Source: an uncultured Acidobacteriota bacterium
GTDB taxonomy: Bacteria; Acidobacteriota; Terriglobia; Terriglobales; Acidobacteriaceae
Direction of reading: 5' to 3'
Length of the DNA: 64,000 nucleotides
Assembly (NCBI GenBank): GCA_903873705.1
Contig: CAIQPK010000009.1
Coordinates: 46,928-110,927, forward strand
Shown: positions 10,121-19,389 of the stretch, one piece after another
Position numbering within the stretch: position 1 is the stretch's first letter
Layout: each line of letters begins with the position of its first letter
Notes under the pieces: generated by a model
The model's database searches: none
What the model saw: only the letters and a program-made list of their open reading frames with translations
What the model was told of the DNA's origin: nothing
Made by a program: the position numbers and the translations under genes

Positions 10121-10872
10121 GTACCGTCGTGGTGCCTACTCCTAGCAGCGCGTCGGTGGCGAAGCGCGGGCCGCGGTTGACGGACCATGCGCGGTCGCTG
10201 CTGACGGCAGTGAATTTGCACTTTGCGGGTGTCGCGGTGCTGGCGGTGATCTGTCTTTACCTGGCGATTCACCTGGGGTTCCTGGTGCAGCAGCTTCATG
10301 CGAACAACGCGGACGCGGTGGCGCAGCAGTATGCGCAGCTGCGGGCGGCGGAGATTGCGGCGCTGCCGTTGCGCGGGCTCGATGTGAAGCTGGTGGACTC
10401 GACTGCGCAGGCAGATGCATTTTATGCGCAGCGGTTGCCGTATGCGTACTCGCAGGTGGCGGCGGAGCTGGGAGCGCTGACCAAGCGGGAGAATGTGCGG
10501 CTGTCTCGCGTGCAATACGCGCAGACGCCAGCGCTCACCGGTACGGGCGAGCTGATTGAAGTGCGCATGGATGCGAGTCTGGCGGGAGATTACCGGCCGC
10601 TGGTGCAACTGATCAATACGCTCGAACGCGACAAGATGTTTTTTGTGATCAACGGGATCACGTTTACCGGGGCGAGCAACGGGCAAGTGAATCTGCGGAT
10701 GCGGATTACGACTTACCTGCGCCAGCCGCGTCCGGAAGAGCCGATGGCCGATACACCGCAGGCTGAAGCGGCCGCAGAGGCTGGGGCATCGGCAGCGGCG
10801 GCGAATGTGGCCACGCCTGCTGGGTCGACGCCTCCGCTGCGGATGCCGCGCCGGCCGGGAGGTGCGCGATGA
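10117..10872 (+). CDS. pilO: PilO-like type IV pilus alignment protein
   Basis: The 251-residue protein has one membrane segment (about 40-62, LHFAGVAVLAVICLYLAIHLGFL), a periplasmic coiled-coil, and an alpha/beta domain (IEVRMDASLAGDYRPLVQLINTLERDKMFFVINGITF). PilO pairs with PilN in the periplasm to link PilM to the PilP/secretin complex. It overlaps both neighbours by ATGA. The last 50 residues are low-complexity Ala/Pro. The call depends on gene order as well as on the topology. Confidence 0.75.
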   Translation: MSTVVVPTPSSASVAKRGPRLTDHARSLLTAVNLHFAGVAVLAVICLYLAIHLGFLVQQLHANNADAVAQQYAQLRAAEIAALPLRGLDVKLVDSTAQADAFYAQRLPYAYSQVAAELGALTKRENVRLSRVQYAQTPALTGTGELIEVRMDASLAGDYRPLVQLINTLERDKMFFVINGITFTGASNGQVNLRMRITTYLRQPRPEEPMADTPQAEAAAEAGASAAAANVATPAGSTPPLRMPRRPGGAR

Positions 10873-11564
10873 AGGCCGGCACGGAGAATCGGACGAAGAC
10901 GATTGCCGCAGGCGTGCTGGGTACGATTGCCGTCATAGCGGTGCTGTATACGCTGTACAGCCAGTTCGGTGGAAGCAGTGCGCCGATTGCGCCGCGACCG
11001 CAGGGACCGTTGGCGCAGGGGATCAGCACGACGAATAATGCGATTGCAGGGACGGATAGCCGGACGACCACGAATGCGGGCAACGGGCAGGAAAAAGTAG
11101 CCACGATGCCCACGGGTAATGCGGCGGGGGTTCCGGCGAAGAAGATGGCGACGTCCTCGGCGAGCCTGGACCCGACGCTGGATCAGAGCGCGATGCTGCG
11201 GACCGAGCACCTGGTTTATGCGGGGTCAGGGCGGAATGTTTTCTCGGCTTCGTATGTGCCTGCCGTGGTGATTCCGAAGGTGATTGCGCCGGTGAGAAAG
11301 AATTTGCCGCCACCGCAGCAGGTGTACACGCCGCCGCCGGGGCCGCCGCCGCCGCCGCCGATCAACCTGAAGTTCTTTGGGACGGCTACGCGGGCTAATG
11401 GGACTCGGCAGGCGTTTTTGCTGCAGGGCGATGATGTGTTCCTGGCTTCGCAGGGCGATATTGTGGCGCGAAAGTATCGGATCGTGTCGATTTCAGCTGG
11501 GAGTATCCAGGTGGAAGACATGGCGAATAGCAATACGCAGACGCTGCCGCTGCAGTCGAACTAG
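10869..11564 (+). CDS. PilP/GspC-like periplasmic pilus protein
   Basis: The 231-residue protein has one N-terminal membrane segment (about 12-32, AAGVLGTIAVIAVLYTLYS) and a long disordered linker. A proline run (PPPGPPPPPPINLKF, about 155-170) precedes a short C-terminal beta domain (about 168-231). That domain's FFGTATRANGTRQAFLLQGD, QGDIVARKYRI pattern matches the HR/PilP domain that contacts secretin N0 domains. It overlaps pilO by ATGA. A matching secretin gene is not visible in this cluster. Confidence 0.6.
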   Translation: MKAGTENRTKTIAAGVLGTIAVIAVLYTLYSQFGGSSAPIAPRPQGPLAQGISTTNNAIAGTDSRTTTNAGNGQEKVATMPTGNAAGVPAKKMATSSASLDPTLDQSAMLRTEHLVYAGSGRNVFSASYVPAVVIPKVIAPVRKNLPPPQQVYTPPPGPPPPPPINLKFFGTATRANGTRQAFLLQGDDVFLASQGDIVARKYRIVSISAGSIQVEDMANSNTQTLPLQSN

Positions 11565-11599
11565 GGATTAGAAAATACAGATTAGAGATTAAGAGGCAG

Positions 11600-12565
11600 G
11601 TGCTGGTGGGCCTGACTTTTGCTGATGGCATGATGCGAGAGCCGACTCACAACGCGAAGCTCGAGACCGGTGAAGAGGGCTACCTGCTGCTGGCCATGGT
11701 GGTGATGGTGGCGCTGGTGCTGATTGCGCTGGCGGTGGCCGTGCCGGTGGTGGCGCGGGATTTGCGGCGGGACAAGGAAGTGGAAAGCGCGCACCGGGCG
11801 GAGCAGTATGTCCGGGCGATCCGGCTGTACTATCGCAAGTTCAACTCGTATCCGCCTTCTCTGGAAGCGCTGGAGAAGTCGAATAACGTGCGGTTTTTGC
11901 GGCATCAATACGTCGATCCGCTGACAGGGAAGACGGATTGGCGGATTATTCGGGTGGGGCAGAACCAGACGACGGTGAAGGGGTTCTTCGGCGAGCCGCT
12001 GGGTGGTTTGGATGCGAAGGGCATTGGGGGCGGGCTCGGGTCGGCGAGCAGTATGGCTTCGCCGGGGACAGGCGGAACACCGGGTACTAGCGGGACTTCG
12101 ATCAATACGGGGTGCAGCGCGGCGACGAGTGCGTTCTGCGATCAGAAGACGACGACGAGCACGTCTGGCGGTGCCGCGGGCGCGCCGGGGATTGCGACGA
12201 CGGGGGCGGGAAGCAGCACTCCATCGGCGTTTGGGTCGAGTGCGGGAGGCTCTGGCGGAGTGGGGCAGATTATGGGCGTGGGGAGTGCTCGGTCGGGGCA
12301 GTCGATTCTGACGCCGAATCAGCAGGAAAGCTACGACACCTGGGAGTTCTTGTACGATCCGCGGATTGAGCTGATGTATGCGAAGGCTAATATTCTGGGC
12401 GGCGGCGTGGGGTCGACGGCGGCTTCCGCGTTTGGCAGCGATGCGACGAGTGGGAAGTCGAACGCGGGGGGAAATAATCCGCTGGGAAATGGAACAGGGA
12501 CGAATCAGGGGACCGGTGCGGGGAGTGGTTCGGGTTCGGGAACGGGCACGAACAAGCCTTTTTGA
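11600..12565 (+). CDS. Type II secretion / type IV pseudopilin-like protein
   Basis: The 321-residue protein has an N-terminal hydrophobic helix of pilin type (EEGYLLLAMVVMVALVLIALAVAV), then a GspG-like stretch (RAEQYVRAIRLYYRKFNSYPPSLEAL, LRHQYVDPLTGKTDW). The region from about 130 to 320 is Gly/Ser/Thr-rich low complexity with a short folded piece (QESYDTWEFLYDPRIELMY). The prepilin-peptidase site is atypical: GEEG is followed by YLLLA, without the usual Glu at +5. The GTG at 11600 follows AAGAGGCAG; a GTG at 11606 or the ATGs at 1630-1633 relative to 10000 are alternative starts. It closes the pilus cluster. Confidence 0.65.
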   Translation: MLVGLTFADGMMREPTHNAKLETGEEGYLLLAMVVMVALVLIALAVAVPVVARDLRRDKEVESAHRAEQYVRAIRLYYRKFNSYPPSLEALEKSNNVRFLRHQYVDPLTGKTDWRIIRVGQNQTTVKGFFGEPLGGLDAKGIGGGLGSASSMASPGTGGTPGTSGTSINTGCSAATSAFCDQKTTTSTSGGAAGAPGIATTGAGSSTPSAFGSSAGGSGGVGQIMGVGSARSGQSILTPNQQESYDTWEFLYDPRIELMYAKANILGGGVGSTAASAFGSDATSGKSNAGGNNPLGNGTGTNQGTGAGSGSGSGTGTNKPF

Positions 12566-12588
12566 GGTATTGGCGGGGGTTGGCCTCC

Positions 12589-12648
12589 GAGGCTGAAGCC
12601 CCTTGGTTTATGGGCTCCTCATGTGGGGGCTGAAGCTCGTACCCTCCA
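12589..12648. repeat. GGCTGAAGCC-type intergenic repeat (copy 1)
   Basis: It contains GAGGCTGAAGCCCC and GGGGGCTGAAGCTCGTACCC about 30 bp apart. The same core occurs at 34794-34858. These look like copies of a dispersed palindromic element in intergenic DNA. Confidence 0.5.
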
Positions 12649-12654
12649 AAAGCG

Positions 12655-12686
12655 AAGACCAGCGTCCATTCAGGATGGCTGGTCTT
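12655..12686. terminator. Bidirectional terminator
   Basis: AAGACCAGC / GCTGGTCTT form a 9-bp stem extended by GTCC/AGGA pairing. It is positioned between the convergent pseudopilin gene and the small gene on the minus strand. Confidence 0.75.
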
Positions 12687-12717
12687 GTTGTTGGGGTCTG
12701 GCTTTGAGTAGCTGGGA

Positions 12718-12903
12718 TTACTTGTTTTCTTTGGCTAGTTCCTGGGAGTGGCGATGGGCTTCTGCGGCGTGCTCCTGGGCTAGCTTGGATTGCTCGTGGG
12801 CGCTGAGATGGTCGCCCTTGTTGTGGGATGCCGCGGCTTCAAGGTGGGCCTGGGCGGCGAGGTTATGGAACTCGATGGCGCGTTGGCCGATGGTGTTGGG
12901 CAT
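12718..12903 (-). CDS. Small His/Ala-rich hydrophilic protein
   Basis: The 61-residue protein (MPNTIGQRAIEFHNLAAQA onward) reads as one amphipathic helix rich in Ala, His, Glu and Lys (AEAHRHSQELAKENK at the end). It has no cysteine and no membrane segment. The start at 12903 is chosen because CTGAGGAGAACGACC precedes the ATG, a strong SD; longer upstream starts lack one. Similar short HEAH-type proteins are widespread in soil bacteria, but I know no function. It is alone on the minus strand between the pilus and mre clusters. Confidence 0.65.
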   Translation of the reverse strand: MPNTIGQRAIEFHNLAAQAHLEAAASHNKGDHLSAHEQSKLAQEHAAEAHRHSQELAKENK

Positions 12904-13011
12904 GGTCGTTCTCCTCAGTTGATAGGATGCCATGCGTGGCCTTTGCGAACGCATGGGGGTGCGATGTTGGCGGAGAAGGGACGGGGCGGGGCCGACTGTG
13001 AGTGATGAGCA

Positions 13012-13039
13012 TTTGAGGGTGTCTGCTAGCCGCTAGAAT
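13012..13039 (+). promoter_or_regulatory. Candidate promoter for the mre-rod operon
   Basis: TTTGAG at 13012-13017 and TAGAAT at 13034-13039 are separated by 16 bases. The -10 lies 24 bp before the mreC ATG. Seen by eye only. Confidence 0.35.
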
Positions 13040-13062
13040 CGGAATAGGCTGCATTTTTCCTT

Positions 13063-14238
13063 ATGGACTCGTTTTTCTCGCGCTTCAAAAATCCGCTGGT
13101 GCTGGTGGCCTTCGTGCTGCTGCAGACGATTGCGCTGGCGGTGCAGGTGCAGAACAACGAGGTGCGCGGCAATGAGGCGGATGGGCCGAGGGTGTCGCGG
13201 CTGCGGCATTTGACCGTGATGACGGTGACACCGATCGAACGGCTGTTGCATGGCGGAAATCTGAATGTGCGTAGTGTGTGGTCGAACTACGTTGACCTGA
13301 GGCACACGCGGCAGCAGAATCGTGACCTGCAGCAGGAAGTGGCGCGGCTGAGGCAGGAACAGGCGGCGTTTGCCGAGGACGCTGAGCAGGGTCGGCGGGT
13401 CCAGGCGCTGCTGGCGTTCAAGCAGCAGTACATTGCGTCGACTGTAGCGGCGCAGGTGATCGGGACCAGCGGGAGCGACCGCTCGCGGCTGGTGTATATC
13501 GACAAGGGATCGAACGACGGCATACGGCCTGATCAGCCAGTGATGACTCCGGATGGCGTGGTGGGTAAAGTGCGCGATGTGTTTCCGCACACCGCGCAAC
13601 TGCTGCTGATCAACGATCCGACGGCGGGTGCCGGAGTGATTCTGCAGTCGACGCGGATTCGCGGGATTCTGCGCGGCGATGCCAGCGGAAAAGTGCTGAT
13701 CAACAACCTGACGGCGGACTCGCGGATCAAGCCGGGCGAGCAGGTGATCACGTCGGGAGGCGATGGTGTGTTCCCGCGCGGACTGCCGGTGGGGGTAATT
13801 ACGGCGATTGCGCCTGACCCGGAGCATCAGCCTTATACGGCGATCACGATCAAGCCAGCGGCGGACCTGGCTCGGCTGGAAGAGGTGCTGGTGGTGACCG
13901 GGACGCAGTCGACGCTGCCGGCGCTGGCGCAGCAGGATGCGGATTCAGCACTGGCGACAGCAAGTGCGAAGCGCGCTGCCGACCTGGCAGCGGAACGGCT
14001 GCCGAGTATTCATGATGATGATGCGCCGGTGGCGCCGGGAGCGGTTGCGCCAGCAGCGACGCCGGATGGGAAACCTCCGCTGCCGATTGTGCCGCGACCG
14101 CAGCCGACGCTGCATCCGGACAAATACACGCCGGGGACGACGCCTTCGGCGGAAGACTTGACTCCGGGAGCGCCTAAAGCGGGTGCTCCGGTGAAGGCGC
14201 CTGAAGCGGCGAAACCGAAGGGTGAGCCGCAACCGTAA
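13063..14238 (+). CDS. mreC: Rod shape-determining protein MreC
   Basis: The 391-residue protein has a short cytoplasmic N-terminus, a membrane helix (about 8-26, NPLVLVAFVLLQTIALAVQV), a coiled coil (about 80-108) and the beta-rich MreC core (about 118-285). Core motifs include DKGSNDGIRPDQPVMTPDGV and INDPTAGAGVILQSTRIRG. MreC is a periplasmic scaffold that activates PBP2/RodA during cell elongation. The last 100 residues form an Ala/Pro/Lys-rich tail not present in short MreC proteins. It is the first gene of mreC-mreD-mrdA-rodA; no mreB is in the window. Confidence 0.92.
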   Translation: MDSFFSRFKNPLVLVAFVLLQTIALAVQVQNNEVRGNEADGPRVSRLRHLTVMTVTPIERLLHGGNLNVRSVWSNYVDLRHTRQQNRDLQQEVARLRQEQAAFAEDAEQGRRVQALLAFKQQYIASTVAAQVIGTSGSDRSRLVYIDKGSNDGIRPDQPVMTPDGVVGKVRDVFPHTAQLLLINDPTAGAGVILQSTRIRGILRGDASGKVLINNLTADSRIKPGEQVITSGGDGVFPRGLPVGVITAIAPDPEHQPYTAITIKPAADLARLEEVLVVTGTQSTLPALAQQDADSALATASAKRAADLAAERLPSIHDDDAPVAPGAVAPAATPDGKPPLPIVPRPQPTLHPDKYTPGTTPSAEDLTPGAPKAGAPVKAPEAAKPKGEPQP

Positions 14239-14242
14239 AACT

Positions 14243-14767
14243 ATGGCCGAACACAGTTACACATCTCGACAGGAGCTCGACCAGTACGCCTTTCATCCGG
14301 CGGTGACGCTGCTGGTGCCGGTGGCGGCCGTGCTGCTGCAGGCGGTGCTGCCACGGCTGTGGACGCGGCTGATTATCCTGGACCTGCCGCTGATCGTGGT
14401 GATTTTTTTCGCGCTGTCGCCGCGCAGTCCCATCGCGGGAACGGTGACGGGGACCTTTATCGGGCTGTTTCAGGACGGCTTGACCAGTCTGCCACTGGGT
14501 GTGAACGGGATTGCGAAGGCGATTGTGGGCTACATCGCGGCGAGCCTGGGATTTGCGGTGGATGCCGACAACCTGGTGAACCGGGTGGCAATCAATTTTG
14601 TCTTCTGCCTGATGCAGAGCCTGCTGCTTTACCTGATCGAGCACTTCCTGGTGGGGAACGCCGATGCGCATCTGCGGCCGCTCTATGAGCTGTTGAGGGC
14701 GGTGTGCAATACGGTGGTGGCGGTGCCTATTTTCTTTATGCTCGATACGTTCCGGCACCGGGACTAG
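14243..14767 (+). CDS. mreD: Rod shape-determining protein MreD
   Basis: The protein is about 174 residues with five to six hydrophobic segments (TLLVPVAAVLLQAVLP, LIILDLPLIVVIFFAL, FVFCLMQSLLLYLIEHF, AVCNTVVAVPIFFML), the MreD topology. Its place between mreC and the PBP2 gene supports the call. MreD is an inner-membrane partner of MreC in the elongasome. The ATG at 14243 follows the mreC stop by 4 bp; a GTG at 14222 overlapping mreC would add seven residues. Confidence 0.85.
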   Translation: MAEHSYTSRQELDQYAFHPAVTLLVPVAAVLLQAVLPRLWTRLIILDLPLIVVIFFALSPRSPIAGTVTGTFIGLFQDGLTSLPLGVNGIAKAIVGYIAASLGFAVDADNLVNRVAINFVFCLMQSLLLYLIEHFLVGNADAHLRPLYELLRAVCNTVVAVPIFFMLDTFRHRD

Positions 14768-14820
14768 GCCTGAGTTGGGCCACGAAAAGCGGCGTAAAAT
14801 AAGGGCAGAAGGCACTCACG

Positions 14821-16722
14821 ATGGATACGCGGCACGTCGAACGCAAAGAGAAATTGTCAGCGGTGAAGCTGCACGCTTCGCAGTACATCATTGCGGCGGT
14901 GCTGCTGGTGCTGGCGGTGGGTTTGTGGCGGCTGCAGGTGCTGGGTGCGAGCAACTATCGGGTGCTGGCTGAGCAGAACCGGGTTCGGAAGGTGCCGGTG
15001 CTGGCGCCGCGGGGGAAGATTTTCGATCGCGAAGGCCGCATCATCGTCGACAACTATCCTTCGGTGAGCTGCTACCTGTTGCGTGAGCAGCAGAAGAATC
15101 TTGATGCCGATCTGCCGTTGATTGCAGCGGGGCTGCATCTCCCCATAGAGCAGATCGAGGCTACGCTGAAGCGCTATGCGTATGCGCCGAAGTATCAGCC
15201 GCTGCCGTTGAAGCAGGACATCACGCCGGATGAGCAGGCGTTTGTCGAGGCGCATCGCAACGAGCTGCCAGAGCTGGAGACGCTGGATGAGCAGCGCCGG
15301 CTGTATCCGCGGGATGGGTTTGCGGCACACCTGATCGGGTATGTGGGCGAGGTGAGCGAGAACGATCTGAATTCGTCGAAGTATGCGGCTTACTCGCCGG
15401 GCGATGTGGTGGGCAAGTCGGGTGTGGAACAGGCGTATGACGGGGTGCTGCGCGGTGTGGACGGCTCGCGCAATGTGGTGGTGAACTCGCACGGCAAGGA
15501 GGTGGGTCAGCTGGGGCAGGAACTGGCTACGCCGGGGCAGGATATTCACCTGACGATCGACCTGGATATTCAGAAGGCGGTGGAGAAGCAGCTGGAAGGG
15601 CGCGTTGGGGGGATCGTCGTGATGGATCCGCATAACGGCGAAATCCTGGCGATGGCGTCTCGACCGACGTTCGATCCCAACCAGTTTCTGCATTTGAGCA
15701 AGGCGTACTGGTCGTCGATTGTGAATGACGAGGACCATCCGATGATGAACAAGACCATCCAGGCGCAGCTGGCGCCGGGGTCGACGTTCAAGATCATCAT
15801 GTCGATGGCGGGGCTGCAGGAAGGCGTGGCGGAGACGCTGCAGGTGAACTGCACGGGCGGCGCGGACTTTTATGGGCACTACTTCAAGTGCGACCGGCAC
15901 CACGGTGGCGTGAACATCAACAACGCGATACCGCTCTCTTGCGACACGTTTTTTTACACGCTGGCCAACAAGCTGGGTATCGACACCATGGCGAAGTATG
16001 CGACTTCCGTGGGTATTTCTCAGCGGACGGGTATCGATTTGCCGGAAGAGGCGTCGGGGGTGATGCCGTCGACGGCGTGGAAGCTGAAGACGCAGCATGA
16101 CAAGTGGTATGCCGGCGAGACGATTTCGGTGGGTATTGGGCAGGGCGCGATTGAAGCGACTCCGCTGCAACTGGCGCGTGCGCTGAGCGGGATTGCTTCG
16201 GGGGGCGTTCTGCGGCGGCCGCACGTGGTGCTGCCGGAGGGGATTCCGCCGGAGCAGCTTTCAGCGGTGCAGAGCACGTTCAGCGGGTCGGGTGACAAGA
16301 CCGTGCCGCTGACGGCGGCGAATTGGCAGACGATCACGGATGCGATGGCGCAGACGACGATTATGGGGACGGCTGCGGCATCGCATATGGAAGGCATCGA
16401 CTTTATTGGTAAGACGGGCACGGCGCAGGTGATGAGCCATGACGCGCTGGCGAGGTCGGGCGGGGGACACAAGACGGTACCGAACTCGTGGTTTGTGGGC
16501 ATGGCGCCGCGGCGGAATCCCGACATCGTGGTGGCCGTGCTGTGGCAGAACGGCGACCAGGGAGCGAACTCGGCGAAACTGGCGGCGAACATTATCGATA
16601 CGTTCGTGACCAAGCAGCGCAAGGCTGCGGGGAACCTGCACATTGCCGAAACGCCGCAGGTGGATGAGGCGGATAAGTCGAAGATGGTGACGGCGGCGGC
16701 CTCTTCGCCTACGGGGCAGTAG
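14821..16722 (+). CDS. mrdA: Penicillin-binding protein 2 (elongasome transpeptidase)
   Basis: The 633-residue class B PBP has a membrane anchor (about 21-40, YIIAAVLLVLAVGLWRLQVL), a PBP dimerisation domain (about 55-235, APRGKIFDREGRIIVDNYPS) and the transpeptidase domain. The active-site motifs are present: SxxK (GSTFKII, Ser near 321), SxD (SCDTFFY, near 373) and KTG (GKTGTAQ, near 531). It crosslinks peptidoglycan during lateral growth with RodA. AGAAGGCACTCACG precedes the ATG. Confidence 0.93.
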   Translation: MDTRHVERKEKLSAVKLHASQYIIAAVLLVLAVGLWRLQVLGASNYRVLAEQNRVRKVPVLAPRGKIFDREGRIIVDNYPSVSCYLLREQQKNLDADLPLIAAGLHLPIEQIEATLKRYAYAPKYQPLPLKQDITPDEQAFVEAHRNELPELETLDEQRRLYPRDGFAAHLIGYVGEVSENDLNSSKYAAYSPGDVVGKSGVEQAYDGVLRGVDGSRNVVVNSHGKEVGQLGQELATPGQDIHLTIDLDIQKAVEKQLEGRVGGIVVMDPHNGEILAMASRPTFDPNQFLHLSKAYWSSIVNDEDHPMMNKTIQAQLAPGSTFKIIMSMAGLQEGVAETLQVNCTGGADFYGHYFKCDRHHGGVNINNAIPLSCDTFFYTLANKLGIDTMAKYATSVGISQRTGIDLPEEASGVMPSTAWKLKTQHDKWYAGETISVGIGQGAIEATPLQLARALSGIASGGVLRRPHVVLPEGIPPEQLSAVQSTFSGSGDKTVPLTAANWQTITDAMAQTTIMGTAAASHMEGIDFIGKTGTAQVMSHDALARSGGGHKTVPNSWFVGMAPRRNPDIVVAVLWQNGDQGANSAKLAANIIDTFVTKQRKAAGNLHIAETPQVDEADKSKMVTAAASSPTGQ

Positions 16723-16749
16723 CTCTGCCGCTACACTGTTGCGAAGCAC

Positions 16750-17856
16750 ATGTTTCGATTTAGAGGATTTCGCGATTTCGACTGGGTCCTGCTGGGATTC
16801 GTGATGCTGCTCTCGCTGATCAGCGTGCTGGAGATCCGTTCGGCTACGGAGATGACGAAGTTTCACGGGTTTCATCAGAAGCAGATGATCTTCCTGCTGA
16901 TCGGGATCGTGGTGATGTTCGCGATTTCTGCGCTGGATTATCACCGGCTGCTGGATATTGCGCCGTGGGCTTACGGGGTAAGCATCGTATCGCTGCTGGC
17001 TGTGCTGGTGGTGGGTAAGAAGGTGCTGGGGGCGCGGCGGTGGATCAACCTGGGCGGCGGGGCGCACTTTCAGCCGTCGGAGTGGGTGAAGTTGGTGCTG
17101 ATCATCGCCATGGCACGGTATTTGTGGGGTCGGGCGGGCGAAGGGCGGGATTTGAGCTGGTCGGATGTGGGTAAGGCTTTTGCGCTGGTGGGGATTCCGA
17201 TGGCGCTGGTGCTGAAGCAACCCGATCTGGGCACGGCGCTGACGTACCTTCCCGTGCTGGTGGTGGGTTTGTTCCTGGGTGGGATGCGGCTGAAGCAGGC
17301 GGGAATTGTGCTTTTGGGACTGCTGGTGTTGGGCGGGGTCGGGCTGGCTACCGGTAAGCGGTTGAAGCCGTATCAGCAGAAGCGCATTGATGCGTTTATC
17401 AATCCGGATACGGACCCGAAGGGATCGGGTTACCAGATTCGGCAGTCGCTGATTGCGGTGGGGTCGGGTGGCGTCTGGGGTAAGGGGATGAACAAGGGAA
17501 CCCAGACCCAGGGGGACTTTCTGCCGATTCCTTATACGGACTTCATCTTCGCGGCGTTCTGCGAGGAGCATGGGTTTGTGGGGGCGATGGGGGTACTGTT
17601 TCTCTACTTCCTGATCCTGGTGCGTCTGGTGCAGAACGCCCAGACGGCGGCCGATCCGCCTGGGACGCTGATCGTCATGGGGATAGCCGGGATCATGCTG
17701 TTTCAGATCGCGATCAACATCGGGATGTGCGTGGGGTTGATGCCGGTGACGGGGATTCCGCTGCCGCTGATGAGCTATGGCGGCTCGAGCGTGATTTATA
17801 CGTTTCTGGCGCTGGGGATCGTGATGAACATCCGGATGCGGCGCTTTGTGAACTAG
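16750..17856 (+). CDS. rodA: Peptidoglycan glycosyltransferase RodA (SEDS family)
   Basis: The 368-residue polytopic protein has the SEDS family signatures. These are GARRWINLGG (about 95), FQPSEWVKL, LVLKQPDLGTALTYLP with the catalytic-type Asp in PDLGT, and the C-terminal GIPLPLMSYGGSSV. RodA polymerises glycan strands and partners with PBP2, encoded 28 bp upstream. The length is normal for RodA. Confidence 0.93.
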   Translation: MFRFRGFRDFDWVLLGFVMLLSLISVLEIRSATEMTKFHGFHQKQMIFLLIGIVVMFAISALDYHRLLDIAPWAYGVSIVSLLAVLVVGKKVLGARRWINLGGGAHFQPSEWVKLVLIIAMARYLWGRAGEGRDLSWSDVGKAFALVGIPMALVLKQPDLGTALTYLPVLVVGLFLGGMRLKQAGIVLLGLLVLGGVGLATGKRLKPYQQKRIDAFINPDTDPKGSGYQIRQSLIAVGSGGVWGKGMNKGTQTQGDFLPIPYTDFIFAAFCEEHGFVGAMGVLFLYFLILVRLVQNAQTAADPPGTLIVMGIAGIMLFQIAINIGMCVGLMPVTGIPLPLMSYGGSSVIYTFLALGIVMNIRMRRFVN

Positions 17857-17941
17857 GGCAGAGAACGGGCTATCCGTCGCTGGTGTCAGATGGTTTGTGA
17901 AGTTTTACTGTCTGTTTTTGATTTGTGGATAGACTGGCGGC

Positions 17942-18877
17942 ATGATGGTTCCTTCTCGCAGGCAGTTTCTTTCGTATCTGGGCGGCGCGGCTGCCGCAGT
18001 AGCGTTGGATCCTGAGACGGCGCTTGCGGCTCCGAAAGCGGAGAAATTTGAATTTCTGTTTCTGACCGACACACACCTCCAGCCGGAGTTGAATGGCGCG
18101 CAGGGCTGCGATATGGCGTTCAAGAAGGCTCGGCTGGCGAAGGCGGATTTTGTTTTGCAGGGTGGAGATCATGTATTCGACAGCATGGACGTGTCGAAGG
18201 AGCGCGCGTCGGCGCTGTTTGATCTGTACGGCAAGACCGAGCAGGATCTTGGCATGAAGGTTTACCACACCTGCGGAAACCACGATTGCTTTGGGATTTC
18301 GAGCAAGGGTAGGACGTCGAAGGCCGATACGGTTTATGGCAAGAAGATGTATGAAGAGCGGTTTGGGCGGCCTAACTACAGCTTCGATCACAAGGGCGTG
18401 CACTTCCTGGTGCTGGACTCGGTGCTGCCGAACGACGACCAGACGGGTTATACGGGGCACATTGGGGATGAACAATTGGAGTGGCTTGCGGACGATCTGG
18501 GCAAGCTGCAGCCGGGGACGCCGGTGATCGTGACGACCCACATTCCGCTGGTTACGGCGTTTGACTCTTACGTGAAGCTGCGGCCGGACCGGCGCACGGG
18601 TCGCGGGGAGTTGTCGATTGGGAACTCGGAACAGGTGATTGCGATCTTCGACAAGCACAACGTGGTGGGCGTGCTGCAGGGCCATACGCACATCTGGGAG
18701 ACGGTGACGTGGCATGGTGTTCCTTACGTGACGGGCGGAGCAGTGTGCGGGAACTGGTGGAAGGGGTCGCTGATGGGAACGCCGGAAGGCTACACGGTGG
18801 TGAGCGTCGCGGAGGGTAAGATTTCGGCACGATACGAGACCTATGGGTTCAAGAGCGTGGTTCCGGAAGCGACGTAG
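17942..18877 (+). CDS. Tat-exported calcineurin-like metallophosphoesterase
   Basis: The 311-residue protein has an N-terminal twin-arginine signal (SRRQFLSYLGGAAAAVAL, residues 5-22). The metallophosphoesterase metal ligands follow: LTDTHL near 41, GGDHVFD near 73, GNHDC near 112, TTHIPL near 197 and GHTH near 247. Such enzymes cleave phosphomono- or diesters in the periplasm; the substrate is unknown. It is unlinked to rodA by distance (85 bp) and no terminator is seen between them. Confidence 0.85.
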   Translation: MMVPSRRQFLSYLGGAAAAVALDPETALAAPKAEKFEFLFLTDTHLQPELNGAQGCDMAFKKARLAKADFVLQGGDHVFDSMDVSKERASALFDLYGKTEQDLGMKVYHTCGNHDCFGISSKGRTSKADTVYGKKMYEERFGRPNYSFDHKGVHFLVLDSVLPNDDQTGYTGHIGDEQLEWLADDLGKLQPGTPVIVTTHIPLVTAFDSYVKLRPDRRTGRGELSIGNSEQVIAIFDKHNVVGVLQGHTHIWETVTWHGVPYVTGGAVCGNWWKGSLMGTPEGYTVVSVAEGKISARYETYGFKSVVPEAT

Positions 18878-19352
18878 GATGGAGCAGTTTCGGTGCGGGA
18901 ATGGGCCCGGATGAAGATTTCGTGACTTGGGGACTGCGGTGTGCCCCGGCGATGGTGCATACTAGAGGCAGCACTGTCCGGCAGGAATTTCCGGGCAGGC
19001 CAACGTTGCTCCCTCCGGATGCGCTGACGCGATTTTTCCCGGAGCAGCAACATCAAGATTATTCAGAAGGCCGGCCAGGCTCGGATCGACTCCGGTGGCC
19101 GGACAGGTTTTGCGAATGGACGCAATGGGATGGTTAACGGCTCCGCCTCGGCAAGAGGTTGTGCAGGCCACAATATCCTTTTGCGAGTTCACGCCTTTCG
19201 AGGCACGCGGTTTTTCACTGGACAAATTTTCTGGCACAATTCCTTCGGGCCGCGCAGCGCGGACGGAGGGCGACGTTCGCAACAGCGGCTTCGCTTACCA
19301 GACACCACCCCCAGTTTCCGCTCCATGCATGCTGTCCGCCCTCCCGGTGGCT

Positions 19353-19374
19353 GCCTAGGGTAATAACCCTAGGC
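19353..19374 (+). promoter_or_regulatory. Perfect hairpin in the RNase E/G leader
   Basis: GCCTAGGG / CCCTAGGC, an 8-bp perfect stem with loop TAATAA. No T-run follows, so it does not look like a plain terminator. Confidence 0.6.
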
Positions 19375-19389
19375 GCGACCTCGAGCCTG

